Source: Bradyrhizobium sp. AZCC 1721
Lineage (GTDB): Bacteria > Pseudomonadota > Alphaproteobacteria > Rhizobiales > Xanthobacteraceae
Direction: 5' to 3'
Assembly: GCF_036924715.1 (NCBI RefSeq)
Contig: NZ_JAZHSB010000001.1
Span: 62,001-126,000, forward strand
DNA: 64,000 nucleotides
Shown here in pieces: positions 28,611 to 38,337 of the stretch. Positions within the stretch are counted from its first letter, which is position 1. Each line of letters opens with the position of its first letter. Made by a program: the position numbers and the translations under genes. The notes under the pieces were generated by a model that saw only the letters and a program-made list of their open reading frames with translations, searched no databases and was not told the origin of the DNA.

Positions 28611-30203
28611 ATGACTGATGCCACCCGCCGCGTAACCCGCGCTCTATTGTCCGTTTCCGACAAGACCGGCCTGATCGAATTCGCCAAGGCGCTCGCCGGC
28701 CATGGCGTCGAGCTCGTCTCCACCGGTGGCACCGCGAAGGCCATTGCGGCGGCGGGCCTGGAGGTGAAAGACGTTTCCGAACTCACCGGCTTCCCCGAGA
28801 TGATGGACGGCCGGGTCAAGACGCTGCATCCGAAGGTGCATGGCGGCCTGCTCGCGATCCGCGACAACAAGGAGCACGCCGACGCCATGAGGGCGCACGG
28901 CATCGCGCCGATCGATCTGCTTGTCGTCAACCTCTACCCGTTCGAGGCGACCGTCGACAAAGGTGCTGCTTACGAAGACTGCATCGAGAATATCGATATC
29001 GGCGGGCCCGCGATGATCCGGGCGGCCGCCAAGAACCACGACGATGTCGCCGTCGTCGTCGAGGCGCAGGACTATCAGGCCGTGCTCGACGAACTCGCCG
29101 CCAACAAGGGCGCAACGACGCTCGCGTTGCGCCGCCGCCTCGCCGCAAAGGCCTATGCGCGCACTGCCGCCTACGATGCCGCGATCTCGAACTGGTTTGC
29201 TACGCAGCTCAAGGACAACGCGCCGGATTTCCGCGCCTTCGGCGGGCGGCTGATCCAGTCCTTGCGCTATGGCGAGAACCCGCACCAGACCGCGGCGTTT
29301 TATGCGACGCCCGACAAGCGGCCCGGCGTCTCCACCGCGCGCCAGTTGCAGGGCAAGGAACTTTCCTACAACAACATCAACGATACCGATGCAGCTTACG
29401 AATGCGTCGGTGAATTCGATCCGAAGCGCACGGCCGCCTGCGTTATCGTGAAACATGCAAACCCGTGCGGCGTTGCGGAGGGACCTGATCTCGTCACCGC
29501 CTATCGCCGCGCGCTCGCCTGCGACTCGACGTCGGCCTACGGCGGCATCATCGCAGTCAACCGCACGCTGGACGCGGAGGCCGCGCGCGCCATCATCGGC
29601 ATTTTCACCGAAGTAATCATCGCCCCCGACGCCACTGAAGAGGCGATCTCGATCATCGGCAGCAGGCGTAATTTGCGCCTGTTGCTCGCGGGCGGCCTGC
29701 CCGACCCGCGCACGGTCGGCCTGACCGCCAAGACGGTTGCCGGCGGCTTGCTGCTGCAGAGCCGCGACAACGCGGTGGTTGAGGACATGGACATCAAGGT
29801 CGCAACCAAACGCGCGCCGACCGACGCCGAACTGCGCGATCTCAAATTCGCCTTCCGCGTAGCCAAGCACGTCAAGTCGAACACCATCATCTACGCCAAG
29901 GATCTCGCCACTGTGGGCATCGGCGCCGGCCAGATGAGCCGGGTCGATTCGGCGCGTATTGCCGCCCGCAAAGCACAGGACGCTGCGGCCGAAATGAAGC
30001 TTGCCGAACCGCTGACCAAAGGCTCCGTGGTCGCATCCGATGCGTTCTTCCCCTTCGCCGACGGCATGCTGGCCTGCATCGAAGCCGGCGCAACGGCGGT
30101 AATCCAGCCCGGCGGTTCGATGCGCGATGAAGAAGTCATCAAGGCCGCCGACGACCACGGCATCGCCATGGTGTTCACCGGCGTCAGGCATTTCAGGCAC
30201 TGA
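28611..30203 (+). CDS. purH: Bifunctional AICAR transformylase / IMP cyclohydrolase
   Basis: A 530-residue PurH. The N-terminal MGS-like IMP cyclohydrolase domain ([46 protein letters not shown]) is followed by the AICAR transformylase domain ([24 protein letters not shown]). It carries out the last two steps of IMP synthesis. ATG 28611 is used; AAAGGA at 28597-28602 is eight bases upstream, which excludes the TTG at 28605. A ZTP riboswitch lies just ahead. Confidence 0.97.
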   Translation: MTDATRRVTRALLSVSDKTGLIEFAKALAGHGVELVSTGGTAKAIAAAGLEVKDVSELTGFPEMMDGRVKTLHPKVHGGLLAIRDNKEHADAMRAHGIAPIDLLVVNLYPFEATVDKGAAYEDCIENIDIGGPAMIRAAAKNHDDVAVVVEAQDYQAVLDELAANKGATTLALRRRLAAKAYARTAAYDAAISNWFATQLKDNAPDFRAFGGRLIQSLRYGENPHQTAAFYATPDKRPGVSTARQLQGKELSYNNINDTDAAYECVGEFDPKRTAACVIVKHANPCGVAEGPDLVTAYRRALACDSTSAYGGIIAVNRTLDAEAARAIIGIFTEVIIAPDATEEAISIIGSRRNLRLLLAGGLPDPRTVGLTAKTVAGGLLLQSRDNAVVEDMDIKVATKRAPTDAELRDLKFAFRVAKHVKSNTIIYAKDLATVGIGAGQMSRVDSARIAARKAQDAAAEMKLAEPLTKGSVVASDAFFPFADGMLACIEAGATAVIQPGGSMRDEEVIKAADDHGIAMVFTGVRHFRH

Positions 30204-30264
30204 TGCATGGGCAAAAGAGAATGCAAACCTCGGGCGCGATGCGCCGCGAGATCGTGAAGCTGTA

Positions 30265-30345
30265 TCCACGTCATTGCGAGCGAAGCAATCCACGCCTCAG
30301 CGCGGGGATAGATGGATTGCTTCGCTTCGCTCGCAATGACGTGGA
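30265..30345. repeat. Palindromic repeat with CATTGCGAGCGAAG arms, copy 1
   Basis: TCCACGTCATTGCGAGCGAAG on the left is matched by CTTCGCTCGCAATGACGTGGA on the right, with CAATCCA/TGGATTG inside. A second copy is at 53760-53843. It lies between the convergent purH and MFS genes, where the folded RNA could end transcription from both sides. The rest of the 204-base spacer shows nothing. Confidence 0.85.
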
Positions 30346-30407
30346 TGGACCGCGGCAAAACCGGAAACCCGCCTTCGTGGAGAGCAATGCGCGACCGTCG
30401 TCCACCC

Positions 30408-31793
30408 TCACTGCCGCACGCGCGCCAGCAGCGCCAGGCCCGCGACGAAGAACACCACCAGCAGCGCCATGCCGGCCTTCTGGCTTGCGGTGATGGCCGT
30501 GATCGCGCCGATCAGGAGCGGACCGATGAACGACGTCACCTTGCCGGTCAGCGCGAACAATCCAAAGTATTGCGCGATGCGATCCTTCGGCGCGAGACGG
30601 ATCAGCAGCGTGCGCGACGCGGCCTGCAGCGGGCCGCCGGCCGCGCCGATCAGGCACCCGAGCACGAGATAAGCGCGCTCGGCGGCGCCGGAGAACAGCA
30701 CGCCGCCCGGAGCTGGTGGCGCGACCTTCACGAACAGGATCGAATCCTTGTCGACCAGCAAGATCGCAGCGAGCGCAAGCAGCAGGATCGTGAGGCTGCC
30801 GGCGATGACGCGCTTGGGTCCGAACCTGTCGTCGAGCTTGCCGCCGAGCCAGGCGCCGAAGGTACCCGCAATCGCCAGTAGAATTCCGAACGTCCCGATC
30901 TGGATCGTATGCCAACCGAAGGTGCCGGCGGCGTAGATGCCGCCGAACGCGAACAGCGACACCAGTCCGTCGGTATAGATCATGTTGGCGAGCAGGAACG
31001 TCGCCATCGATTTCTGCTTCGGCAATTCGCCGAGCGTTCGCTTGAGCCCGCTCAATCCTTCGCGCAACGCCTCGCGGATCGGACGTTTGGCCGGATAATC
31101 CGGTGTGAGCAGGAACATCGGCGTCACGAAAATGACGAACCAGATGCCGGTCAAGGGACCGGTGATGCGATCGCCCTGGTGCGTGACCGGATCGAGACCG
31201 AACAACGGCGCGAGGCCGAACAATGTCCGCCCGGTCTCGGGACTGGCTGCCAGAAAGCCGAGCACGAGGATGAGGCTGAGGATACCGCCGATATAGCCGG
31301 TCGCCCATCCGGTGCCGGACAACCGCCCGATTCTGTTCGGCGGCACCAGCGTCGGCATCATCGCATTGTTGAAGACGGTGGCGAATTCGACACCGATGCT
31401 CGCAATAGCATAGGCCAACAGCAGTGGCGGGATGACGCTGGGGTCGCCCGGCTTTCCGAACCACATCAGGCAAGAGCCGATCACCAAAAGCGACCCGAAG
31501 CCGGCGATCCACGGCTTGCGGCGCCCGCTGGCGTCGGCGATGGCACCCAGCACCGGCGACAGCAGCGCGATCACCAGACCGGCGGCAGCAGTGGCGAATC
31601 CCCACAGCGCCTGTCCCCTCGCCGGATCTGGCGCGACGAAGCCCGCGAAATAGGGCGCGAAGACAAACGTGGTGATCAGCGTGAAATAAGGCTGCGCGGC
31701 CCAATCGAAGAAGATCCAACTCACGACGGCGGCGCGGCGCGGATAGGACTGCGGAATCTCGGCGCCAACTGCCTCGGAAGCGATCACCGCCAT
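30408..31793 (-). CDS. MFS transporter, UMF1/Atg22-like
   Basis: A 461-residue integral membrane protein with about 12 helices. [22 protein letters not shown] near the N-terminus (about 25-46) is typical of the UMF1 branch related to yeast Atg22, and [13 protein letters not shown] is the MFS loop 2-3 motif. The substrate is unknown; amino-acid or peptide efflux is a guess from the eukaryotic relatives. ATG 31793 is chosen, with AAGGA 11 bases upstream; the longer frame would run into the divergent ggt upstream region. Confidence 0.82.
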   Translation of the reverse strand: MAVIASEAVGAEIPQSYPRRAAVVSWIFFDWAAQPYFTLITTFVFAPYFAGFVAPDPARGQALWGFATAAAGLVIALLSPVLGAIADASGRRKPWIAGFGSLLVIGSCLMWFGKPGDPSVIPPLLLAYAIASIGVEFATVFNNAMMPTLVPPNRIGRLSGTGWATGYIGGILSLILVLGFLAASPETGRTLFGLAPLFGLDPVTHQGDRITGPLTGIWFVIFVTPMFLLTPDYPAKRPIREALREGLSGLKRTLGELPKQKSMATFLLANMIYTDGLVSLFAFGGIYAAGTFGWHTIQIGTFGILLAIAGTFGAWLGGKLDDRFGPKRVIAGSLTILLLALAAILLVDKDSILFVKVAPPAPGGVLFSGAAERAYLVLGCLIGAAGGPLQAASRTLLIRLAPKDRIAQYFGLFALTGKVTSFIGPLLIGAITAITASQKAGMALLVVFFVAGLALLARVRQ

Positions 31794-31921
31794 GCCGGAT
31801 ATTTCCTTCAAAAGTCTCGCGAAGCGTTTTGCGTGCCGAAGCCGAACCCATATAGCATGCGTCACCAACGCTGGCGCTGTTGCCCACGCGCCACACAGGC
31901 TCAAACTGCGGCGGATTTTCG

Positions 31922-33661
31922 ATGACACTCTTTCAAATCAGCCGGCGCAAGGCGATTGCCGCAATCGCGCTGGTATTCGCCTGCGGCACGACTGCCTTCG
32001 CGCAAGAACGCCGCTTTTATTCGCCGGACCTCTCCGCCGTTCGTTCCATTCCAGCCGAATACGGCATGGTGGTCGCCCAGGAAAGGATCGCGGCGGAAGT
32101 CGGCGCCGACATTCTCCGGCAAGGCGGCAACGCGGTTGATGCCGCGGTCGCCACCGGCTTTGCGCTTGCCGTCACCTATCCACGCGCCGGGAACATCGGC
32201 GGCGGCGGCTTCATGGTGATCCATTCGGCCGAGCGCAATGAAGACGTCGCCATCGACTATCGCGAGACCGCACCGGCCGCCACCACGCGCGATATCTTTC
32301 TGGGACCGGACGGCAAGCCTGATACCGACAAGTCGCGCAATTCCGCGCTTGGTATCGGCGTGCCCGGCACGGTGGCCGGATTGGCGCTGGCGCTGGAGAA
32401 ATACGGCTCCGGCCGCTTCACGCTTGCGCAAATCCTCAAGCCCGCCATCGAGCTCGCACGAGATGGTTTCGTGATCGCCGACGACACCGCCGACACGCTG
32501 CCGGACCTGTATCGCCGGATGGCGCGCTGGCCGAACCCGGCCAAGACGTTCTCCCGTGACGACGGCACGGCGCTGCGTGAGGGCGACCGTCTGGTTCAGG
32601 CCGATCTCGCGGCAACGCTGTCGGCGATCGCCGAGCAGGGACCGCGTGGATTTTACCAGGGGCCGGTCGCCGAACGGCTGGCAAAAGCCGTCCGCGATGC
32701 CGGCGGCATCATGACGGCGGACGATCTCAAATCCTATGAGGCGGTGATTCGCAAGCCCGTGCGCGGCAGTTATCGCGGCTACGAGATCGTGTCGATGCCG
32801 CTGCCCTCGTCCGGGGGCACGGTGTTGCTGGAGGCGCTGAACATTCTCGAAGGGTTTCCCATGGCGGACATGAAGCAGAGCTCGGCGCCCTCATTGCATG
32901 TCATGATCGAGGCCATGAAGCGTGCTTACGCCGACCGGGCGCGCTATCTCGGCGATCCCGCCTTCGTCGATGCGCCAGCGAATCTCCTGATCGCGAAGGA
33001 TTACGCAGCAAAGCAACGCGCCAGCATCGACCTTGCGCGCGCTACGCCCGCCGACGCATTATCCGTGAGCCTGCCGCGCGAGGGCAGCAATACCACACAT
33101 TATTCCGTCGTCGACGCCGCCGGTAATGCCGTCAGCAACACCTATACGCTGAATTTTTCCTATGGCGTCGGCCTCGTCGCCGATGGCACCGGCGTGCTGC
33201 TCAACAACGAGCTCGACGACTTCACCGCAGCACCCGGCGCGGCGAACGCGTTCGGCCTGGTCGGCTTCGAAGCCAACTTGCCGGGCCCGGGCAAAAGGCC
33301 GCTGTCGTCGATGTCGCCCACCATCGTGCTGAAGGACGGCAAGCCGGTGCTGGTGACGGGCTCGCCGGGCGGCAGCCGCATCATTTCAGCCGTGCTGCAG
33401 GTCGTGGTCAACGTGCTCGATTACAAGATGGACGTCGCCACCGCCGTGGCCGCACCCCGTCTGCACCATCAATGGATGCCGGACGTGGTGCGCGTGGAGC
33501 GCGGTTTCCCGCAGGAAACGCTGGACGAGCTCCGGGCGAAGGGCCATCAGGTGATCGACCCGCTCGGCCAGACCTCGGCCAATTCGATCGCCGTCACGCC
33601 CAGCGGCCTGCTCGGCGCCCCCGATCCGCGAACGAGAGGCGCGGCGGCGGTGGGGCATTGA
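31922..33661 (+). CDS. ggt: Gamma-glutamyltransferase
   Basis: A 579-residue proenzyme. A signal peptide (about 1-28, ending AFA) is followed by a large subunit with RQGGNAVDAAVATGFALAV and GNIGGGGFM. The autoprocessing site is in NTTHYSVVD, with nucleophile Thr391 forming the N-terminus of the small subunit. Downstream are NNELDDF and PLSSMSPT of the oxyanion and lid regions. It hydrolyses or transfers the gamma-glutamyl group of glutathione in the periplasm. ATG 31922 has GGCGGA upstream. Confidence 0.93.
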   Translation: MTLFQISRRKAIAAIALVFACGTTAFAQERRFYSPDLSAVRSIPAEYGMVVAQERIAAEVGADILRQGGNAVDAAVATGFALAVTYPRAGNIGGGGFMVIHSAERNEDVAIDYRETAPAATTRDIFLGPDGKPDTDKSRNSALGIGVPGTVAGLALALEKYGSGRFTLAQILKPAIELARDGFVIADDTADTLPDLYRRMARWPNPAKTFSRDDGTALREGDRLVQADLAATLSAIAEQGPRGFYQGPVAERLAKAVRDAGGIMTADDLKSYEAVIRKPVRGSYRGYEIVSMPLPSSGGTVLLEALNILEGFPMADMKQSSAPSLHVMIEAMKRAYADRARYLGDPAFVDAPANLLIAKDYAAKQRASIDLARATPADALSVSLPREGSNTTHYSVVDAAGNAVSNTYTLNFSYGVGLVADGTGVLLNNELDDFTAAPGAANAFGLVGFEANLPGPGKRPLSSMSPTIVLKDGKPVLVTGSPGGSRIISAVLQVVVNVLDYKMDVATAVAAPRLHHQWMPDVVRVERGFPQETLDELRAKGHQVIDPLGQTSANSIAVTPSGLLGAPDPRTRGAAAVGH

Positions 33662-33689
33662 GCGTACCAGTGGGACAAATGAAGCCGCG

Positions 33690-33940
33690 CACTCGTGAGG
33701 GACGTACCAGTGGAAGGGTTCCCTCCCCCCTTGCGGGGGAGGGTTAGGGAGAGGGGTGCCACTTGCTCGACTGTTCGACGCATCGCACGGACAAGGCTCT
33801 CGGCTTCGCCGATCGCTTCGCGAGGGTCGTTGATGCAGGGACGCATTATGTCTGCCGTCCGAGCCCGGGGCTTACCCCTCTCCCCAACCCTCCCCCGCAA
33901 GGGGGGAGGGAGCCGGGCAGTGTGCGTCCCTCACGTAGTG
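33690..33940. repeat. Large MITE-like inverted-repeat element
   Basis: About 250 bases without a gene, built as nested inverted repeats. The outer arms are CGTGAGGGACG (33694-33704) and CGTCCCTCACG (33925-33935). The inner arms are 37 bases each (33721-33757 and 33874-33910), differing at one base, and each is itself foldable (CCCTCCCCC/GGGGGAGGG). The 116-base centre has no convincing frame. It fills the gap between ggt and the SDR gene. It resembles a non-autonomous palindromic element; no target-site duplication was found. Confidence 0.75.
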
Positions 33941-33965
33941 TGTTTCTTTCGCAGGAGATTTTCAG

Positions 33966-34862
33966 ATGACATCACTCAAAGACAAGACGTTGTTCATCTC
34001 CGGCGCCAGTCGCGGCATTGGGCTGGCGATTGCGCTTCGCGCCGCGCGTGACGGCGCCAATGTCGCGATTGCGGCGAAGACCGCCGAGCCGCATCCGAAA
34101 CTCAAGGGCACGATCTACACCGCGGCGGAAGAAATTCGCGCCGCCGGCGGCAAGGCGTTGCCGGTGCTGTGCGACATCCGCGACGAGGCGCAGGTGATGG
34201 CGGCGATCGAGCAGACCGTCGCCGAATTCGGCGGCATCGACATCTGCGTCAACAACGCCAGCGCCATCAGCCTGACCAACTCGCAAGCAACCGACATGAA
34301 GCGGTTCGACCTGATGTTGGGCATCAACACCCGCGGCACGTTCATGGTGTCGAAATACTGCATCCCGCATCTGAAGAAGGCGGAAAACCCGCACATACTG
34401 ATGCTGTCGCCGCCGCTCGACATGAAGACGAAATGGTTCGAGCATTCCACCGCCTACACGATGGCGAAGTTCGGCATGAGCATGTGCGTGCTGGGCTTGT
34501 CGGGTGAGTTGAAATCCGCCGGCGTCGCCGTCAACGCGCTATGGCCGCGCACCACCATCGCCACCGCCGCGGTCGGCAACCTGCTCGGCGGCGAGGCGAT
34601 GATGCGCGCCAGCCGCACGCCCGAGATCATGGGCGACGCCGCGCACGCGATCCTGACCAGGCCGGCGCGGGAATTCACCGGACAGTTCTGCATCGACGAC
34701 AAGGTGCTGTACGCGTCCGGCGTCAGGGATTTCGAGCACTACCGCGTCGATCGGTCCGTGCCGTTGATGTCGGATTTCTTCGTCCCCGACGACGACGTGC
34801 CGCCGCCCGGCGTCACCGTGCAGGCGCTGCCCTCGGTCGGCGCCGCGCAGACGTCGCGCTAG
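33966..34862 (+). CDS. Short-chain dehydrogenase/reductase, HSDL2-like
   Basis: A 298-residue SDR. Features: nucleotide-binding TLFISGASRGIGLAIALRAA, NNASAISL, and the catalytic Tyr/Lys pair in YTMAKFGMS (about 160-168). An insertion after the first strand pair (KTAEPHPKLKGTIYTAAEEI) is typical of hydroxysteroid-dehydrogenase-like 2 proteins. The substrate is unknown; the group is linked to fatty-acid or sterol-type metabolism. AGGAG lies upstream of ATG 33966. Confidence 0.85.
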   Translation: MTSLKDKTLFISGASRGIGLAIALRAARDGANVAIAAKTAEPHPKLKGTIYTAAEEIRAAGGKALPVLCDIRDEAQVMAAIEQTVAEFGGIDICVNNASAISLTNSQATDMKRFDLMLGINTRGTFMVSKYCIPHLKKAENPHILMLSPPLDMKTKWFEHSTAYTMAKFGMSMCVLGLSGELKSAGVAVNALWPRTTIATAAVGNLLGGEAMMRASRTPEIMGDAAHAILTRPAREFTGQFCIDDKVLYASGVRDFEHYRVDRSVPLMSDFFVPDDDVPPPGVTVQALPSVGAAQTSR

Positions 34863-34964
34863 AAGCCCGTGGAGCATGTGAACTTGCGAAAGTGGATCGC
34901 CCCGGCTGGTGAGGGAAGTGATTGCGGCGGTGCAGCCATGAGAGACCGTCAGTGCGAGGAGATG

Positions 34965-35630
34965 TCACCGCCCGACCACATACGGCCCGCCCTTTTCCAG
35001 CGCGCGCGCATAGGCCGGCCGACCCTGGATGCGTTCGAGAAACGCCATCGCCTTGGGATGGCCCTGCTCCAGCCCGCCGCGCGCCGCGGCGGCTTCCAGC
35101 GGAAAGCTCATCTGGATATCGGCGGCGGTGAATTCATTGCCGGCGAACCATTCGCTCTTGCCGAGCTCGCTCTCCCAGTAATCCATGTGCTGCTTGAGCT
35201 GCGGATTGACCAGGGTGGTCAGCGCCGTGTTGGAGACCTTGCGCACCAGCGGCCGCAGCAGCGCAGGCGCGCGCTTCGGCATCAGCGTGAACAGCAGCTT
35301 CAAAAGCAGCGGCGACATCGCGGAGCCTTCCGCATAGTGCAGCCAATAAGTGTAGCGCAGCCGCTCCGGCGTGTTCGGCGGCGGGATCAGTCGACCATTG
35401 CCATAAGTGCCGACGATGTATTCGCAGATCGCGCCGGACTCGGCGATCGTGTTGCCGTTGTCGGTGATGACGGGCGATTTGCCGAGCGGGTGAATGGCGC
35501 GCAGCTCCTTCGGCGCGCGCATGTCCGGCTGGCGCTGATAGCGGACGATCTCGTAAGCGACGCCAAGCTCTTCGAGAAGCCAGAGCACACGCTGGGAGCG
35601 TGAGTTGTTGAGATGATGAACCGTCAGCAT
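34965..35630 (-). CDS. Glutathione S-transferase family protein
   Basis: A 221-residue cytosolic GST. An N-terminal thioredoxin-like domain (VHHLNNSRSQRVLWLLEEL; KSPVITDNG with the cis-Pro; ESGAICEYI with the glutathione-binding E-S) is followed by an all-helical domain from about residue 90. It conjugates or reduces small electrophiles; the substrate is unknown. It is divergent from the DUF2239 gene, and the shared 151-base spacer holds a pair of palindromic operators, so the two may be co-regulated. Confidence 0.88.
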   Translation of the reverse strand: MLTVHHLNNSRSQRVLWLLEELGVAYEIVRYQRQPDMRAPKELRAIHPLGKSPVITDNGNTIAESGAICEYIVGTYGNGRLIPPPNTPERLRYTYWLHYAEGSAMSPLLLKLLFTLMPKRAPALLRPLVRKVSNTALTTLVNPQLKQHMDYWESELGKSEWFAGNEFTAADIQMSFPLEAAAARGGLEQGHPKAMAFLERIQGRPAYARALEKGGPYVVGR

Positions 35631-35705
35631 GGCGTCCCCCTGGAGTTGGCGTGGCGTTGGTGCCAGCCGGGGGATGGAAAGTCGAGACGACCTTGAATCA
35701 GGTCA

Positions 35706-35756
35706 TATTTTACCCGGGGAATATTGACATCCAAAATTTATCCGGGTAAATATAAC
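35706..35756. promoter_or_regulatory. Paired CCGGGTAAAT palindromes over a promoter between GST and DUF2239 genes
   Basis: Two palindromic sites centred 28 bases apart lie in the divergent spacer. One is ATTTTACCCGGGGAAT (centre 35715/35716); the other is ATTTATCCGGGTAAAT (centre 35743/35744). Between them is a -35-like TTGACA (35724-35729), with a -10-like TAAATA or TATAAC at 35747-35756 overlapping the second site. The layout looks like repression of the DUF2239 gene, and possibly of the GST gene, by a dimeric regulator not encoded next to it. The regulator is unknown. Confidence 0.65.
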
Positions 35757-35781
35757 ACACTGAAAATCCAGAGTATCTTCA

Positions 35782-36393
35782 ATGGCCGACACGTCTCGCC
35801 CCCTGTTCACAGCCTTCATCGGCCCGCAACGCCTGGCGGCCGGCCCGCTCGCCGAGGTCGCGCTGGCGGTCATGCAGGCTTCCCGCAGGCCTGCCGTGCT
35901 GCCGATCATCATATTCAACGACGCGACCGGCCAGCCGATCGATCTCGACCTTCGCGGGGCCGAGGGCGACGTTATTGCCCGCCTGCCGCAACCGGCCTCG
36001 CCTCCGGAAGTCGAAGCCGATGAGGCTGCGGCGGCGATTGAGCCGCGCGGACGGGGGCGGCCCAGGCTCGGCGTGGTAGCGCGCGAGGTGACGCTGTTGC
36101 CGCGCCATTGGGAATGGCTCGGGGCGCAGCCCGGCGGAGCCTCGGTGGCGTTGCGCAAGCTCGTCGACGAGGCGCGCCGCGCCAATGGCGATGCGGATCG
36201 CGCCCGCGCGGCAAGGGATGCCGCCTATCGCTTCATGTCGGTGATGGCCGGCAATCTCGCCGGCTTCGAGGAAGCCTCGCGGGCGTTGTTCGCCGATGAC
36301 CGGCGGCGCTTCGTCGCTCTCGTCGCCGGCTGGCCCGACGATATCCGCGACCACGTCGTCAAGCTCGCCTTCAGCGATCGCACCGAGCCATAG
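35782..36393 (+). CDS. DUF2239 family protein
   Basis: A 203-residue protein. RGRGRPRLGVVAREVTLLPRHWEWL (about 91-115) is the hallmark of DUF2239, and the region from SVALRKLVDEARR on is helical and basic, ending in a DDRRRFVALVAGWPDDI segment. The RGRPRLG portion resembles an AT-hook-like minor-groove-binding motif, so a DNA- or RNA-associated role is possible, but the function is unknown. The upstream region carries twin palindromic operators. Confidence 0.8.
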   Translation: MADTSRPLFTAFIGPQRLAAGPLAEVALAVMQASRRPAVLPIIIFNDATGQPIDLDLRGAEGDVIARLPQPASPPEVEADEAAAAIEPRGRGRPRLGVVAREVTLLPRHWEWLGAQPGGASVALRKLVDEARRANGDADRARAARDAAYRFMSVMAGNLAGFEEASRALFADDRRRFVALVAGWPDDIRDHVVKLAFSDRTEP

Positions 36394-36527
36394 GCGCGAT
36401 CGCCCTTCAGCCGAATTTCCAAAGTCGCTCGCCCGCCACGCCTTCCAGAATATTACGATCGTCATAGTGCTGTGGACGCGCCGGCTGCCTTGCGCCACAA
36501 TGCGCCAAAACGTCCAAGGAGACTGCC

Positions 36528-37133
36528 GTGAGTTCAAATCCGCAATTCCTGTTCGATTTCGGCAGCCCCAACGCCTTCCTCAGCCATGAAGCGATTCCGG
36601 CGATCGAAAAGCGTACCGGCGTAAAGTTCGAATATGTGCCGATCCTGCTCGGCGGCATCTTCAAGGCCACCAACAACAAGTCGCCCGCCGAAACGCTCGC
36701 CGGCATCAAGAACAAGCGCGAATTCCTCGCGCTGGAAACCGAACGCTTCGTGAAGCGCTTTGGGGTCAAGCCCTATGTCTGGAACCCGTACTTCCCGGTC
36801 AACACGCTGAACCTGATGCGCGCGGCAGTGGCAGCCCAGTTCGAGGGCGTGTTCGAGAAGTATGTCGATGCTGCCTTCCACCACATGTGGGTCGAGCCAA
36901 AGAAGATGGATGACCCCGAAGTCGCAGCCAAGGCGCTGACCTCGTCCGGCCTGGATGCTGCCAAGCTGCTGGCGCGATCGCAAGATGCGGATGTAAAGGC
37001 CAGGCTGATCGAGAATACGCAAAACGCGGTCGACCGTGGCGCGTTCGGCTCGCCGACGTTCTTCGTGGGCAAGGAAATGTTCTTCGGCAAGGAACAACTT
37101 CGCGAAGTCGAGGAAATGATTTCGGGGAAGTAG
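36528..37133 (+). CDS. 2-hydroxychromene-2-carboxylate isomerase / DsbA-family protein
   Basis: A 201-residue DsbA-like protein of the HCCA-isomerase/GST-kappa group. QFLFDFGSPNAFLSHEAIP at the N-terminus replaces the CxxC of true DsbA with a Ser-containing motif, and the conserved cis-Pro segment GSPTFFVGKEMFFGKEQL lies near the C-terminus. Such proteins use glutathione in aromatic ring-cleavage pathways; the substrate here is not known. The start is GTG 36528, supported by AAGGAGA upstream. Confidence 0.83.
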   Translation: MSSNPQFLFDFGSPNAFLSHEAIPAIEKRTGVKFEYVPILLGGIFKATNNKSPAETLAGIKNKREFLALETERFVKRFGVKPYVWNPYFPVNTLNLMRAAVAAQFEGVFEKYVDAAFHHMWVEPKKMDDPEVAAKALTSSGLDAAKLLARSQDADVKARLIENTQNAVDRGAFGSPTFFVGKEMFFGKEQLREVEEMISGK

Positions 37134-37162
37134 CTGCCCAGACCAGACCACATGGTAGGCAA

Positions 37163-37248
37163 GCGAATGGTGAGTAGCGAATAGCGAATAGTTGGGAGTA
37201 GATTGCAGCCAGCATCTTCCTACTCGCCATTCGCTACTCGCTATTCGC
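37163..37248. repeat. Imperfect palindromic repeat (GCGAATAGCGAGTAGCGAAT type)
   Basis: Arms of about 28 bases (37163-37190 and 37220-37248) consist of iterated GCGAATRGYGARTAG units. They are inversely complementary with a few mismatches around a 29-base centre. No coding capacity. It occupies most of the gap before the PanE-like gene. Confidence 0.7.
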
Positions 37249-37282
37249 CCGTTCCAAAATCAACAATAAGGAAAGTTGATCC

Positions 37283-38203
37283 ATGCGTATTCTCGTGGTC
37301 GGGGCCGGCGCCATCGGCGGCTATTTCGGCGGCAGGCTGCTTCAGGCAGGAAACGACGTGACGTTCCTGGTCCGGCCGAAGCGCGCATCCGAACTCGCAA
37401 GCACAGGTCTCGTCATCAAGAGCCCCGCCGGCGACGTGACGCTCGAGAACCCGCCGACCGTAGAGGCCGACAAGCTCACCGAGACATTCGACGTCGTGCT
37501 ATTGAGCTGCAAGGCGTTTGACCTGGAGGATGCGATCAAATCTTTTGCTCCTGCGGTCGGGCCGCAAACCGCAATCATTCCGCTGCTCAACGGCATGCTG
37601 CACCTCAACGTGCTGGACAAGAAATTCGGGGCCGACCGCGTGCTCGGCGGCCTCTGCGCGATCGCGGTGACGCTCAACGAGGCCCGCGAGGTGGTTCAGC
37701 TCGCGCCGATGCAATCGCTAAATATTGGCGAGCGCGACGGCTCGATGTCGGAGCGGGTGCGTGCGATTGCAAAAGTGTTCGACAGCGGCAAGTTTGGTGC
37801 CGTGGCCAGCGAACACGTCATGCAGGACATGTGGGAAAAGTGGGTTTTCCTTGCTTCGCTCGCAGCCTCCACCTGCCTGATGCGCACCTCAGTCGGCAAC
37901 ATCCTGGCGGTGGCCGGCGGCAAGGATTTTCTGCTCGGCATGCTCGATGAATGCAGCGCGATTGCAAAGGCGTCGGGCTACGAGCCGACGGGACCGTTCT
38001 TCCAGCGTACCAGCGGCTTGTTGACCACCGAGGGTTCGCCGATGACCGCCTCGATGTTCCGCGATATCAAGGCGGGACTGCCGGTGGAAGCCGATCATGT
38101 GATCGGCGATCTCGTCGCACGCGCCGACGCGGCGAAGATTCCGGTGCCGAAGCTGCGCATCGCCTATACGCATCTGAAAGCGTATGAGAAGCAGCGGGGG
38201 TGA
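37283..38203 (+). CDS. 2-dehydropantoate 2-reductase family protein (ApbA/PanE)
   Basis: A 306-residue reductase. The N-terminal Rossmann domain has VVGAGAIGGYFGGRL (residues about 4-18), LLSCKAFDLEDAI and LLNGMLHL; the C-terminal domain carries the catalytic Lys region (MQDMWEKWVFLASLA) and PVEADHVIGDL. It may make pantoate for CoA synthesis, but genomes of this group carry several paralogues, so the substrate is uncertain. AAGGAAAG precedes ATG 37283. Confidence 0.85.
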   Translation: MRILVVGAGAIGGYFGGRLLQAGNDVTFLVRPKRASELASTGLVIKSPAGDVTLENPPTVEADKLTETFDVVLLSCKAFDLEDAIKSFAPAVGPQTAIIPLLNGMLHLNVLDKKFGADRVLGGLCAIAVTLNEAREVVQLAPMQSLNIGERDGSMSERVRAIAKVFDSGKFGAVASEHVMQDMWEKWVFLASLAASTCLMRTSVGNILAVAGGKDFLLGMLDECSAIAKASGYEPTGPFFQRTSGLLTTEGSPMTASMFRDIKAGLPVEADHVIGDLVARADAAKIPVPKLRIAYTHLKAYEKQRG

Positions 38204-38217
38204 GGTTCACATCCGGT

Positions 38218-38336
38218 GTCGTCCCTGCGAACGCAGGGACCCATAACCACCAACGCAGATTGTTAGCGCAAACCAGACCTACATCACCCAAACGGAGAAG
38301 CCGCGGCGTATGGGTCCCTGCGTTCGCAGGGACGAC
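38218..38336. repeat. Palindromic repeat with 28-bp perfect terminal arms
   Basis: The 28-base arms 38218-38245 and 38309-38336 (core GTCCCTGCGAACGCAGGGAC) are exact inverse complements; each arm also folds on itself. The 63-base centre is unremarkable. The element fills the space between the convergent PanE-like and cytochrome genes and ends one base before the cytochrome stop codon, so it is probably also the transcription end for both. Confidence 0.85.
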
Positions 38337-38337
38337 G

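Noticed and set aside
28644..30293. A 549-codon open frame antisense to purH
   Set aside because: purH is unambiguous on the other strand and the antisense product looks like codon-bias shadow.
30271..31896. A 541-codon minus-strand frame in a second phase over the MFS gene
   Set aside because: The other phase gives 12 helices and family motifs; this one crosses the palindromic repeat and has no motifs.
33690..33940. CRISPR array or transposase remnant
   Set aside because: The repeats are inverted, not direct and evenly spaced, and the centre has no coding sequence.
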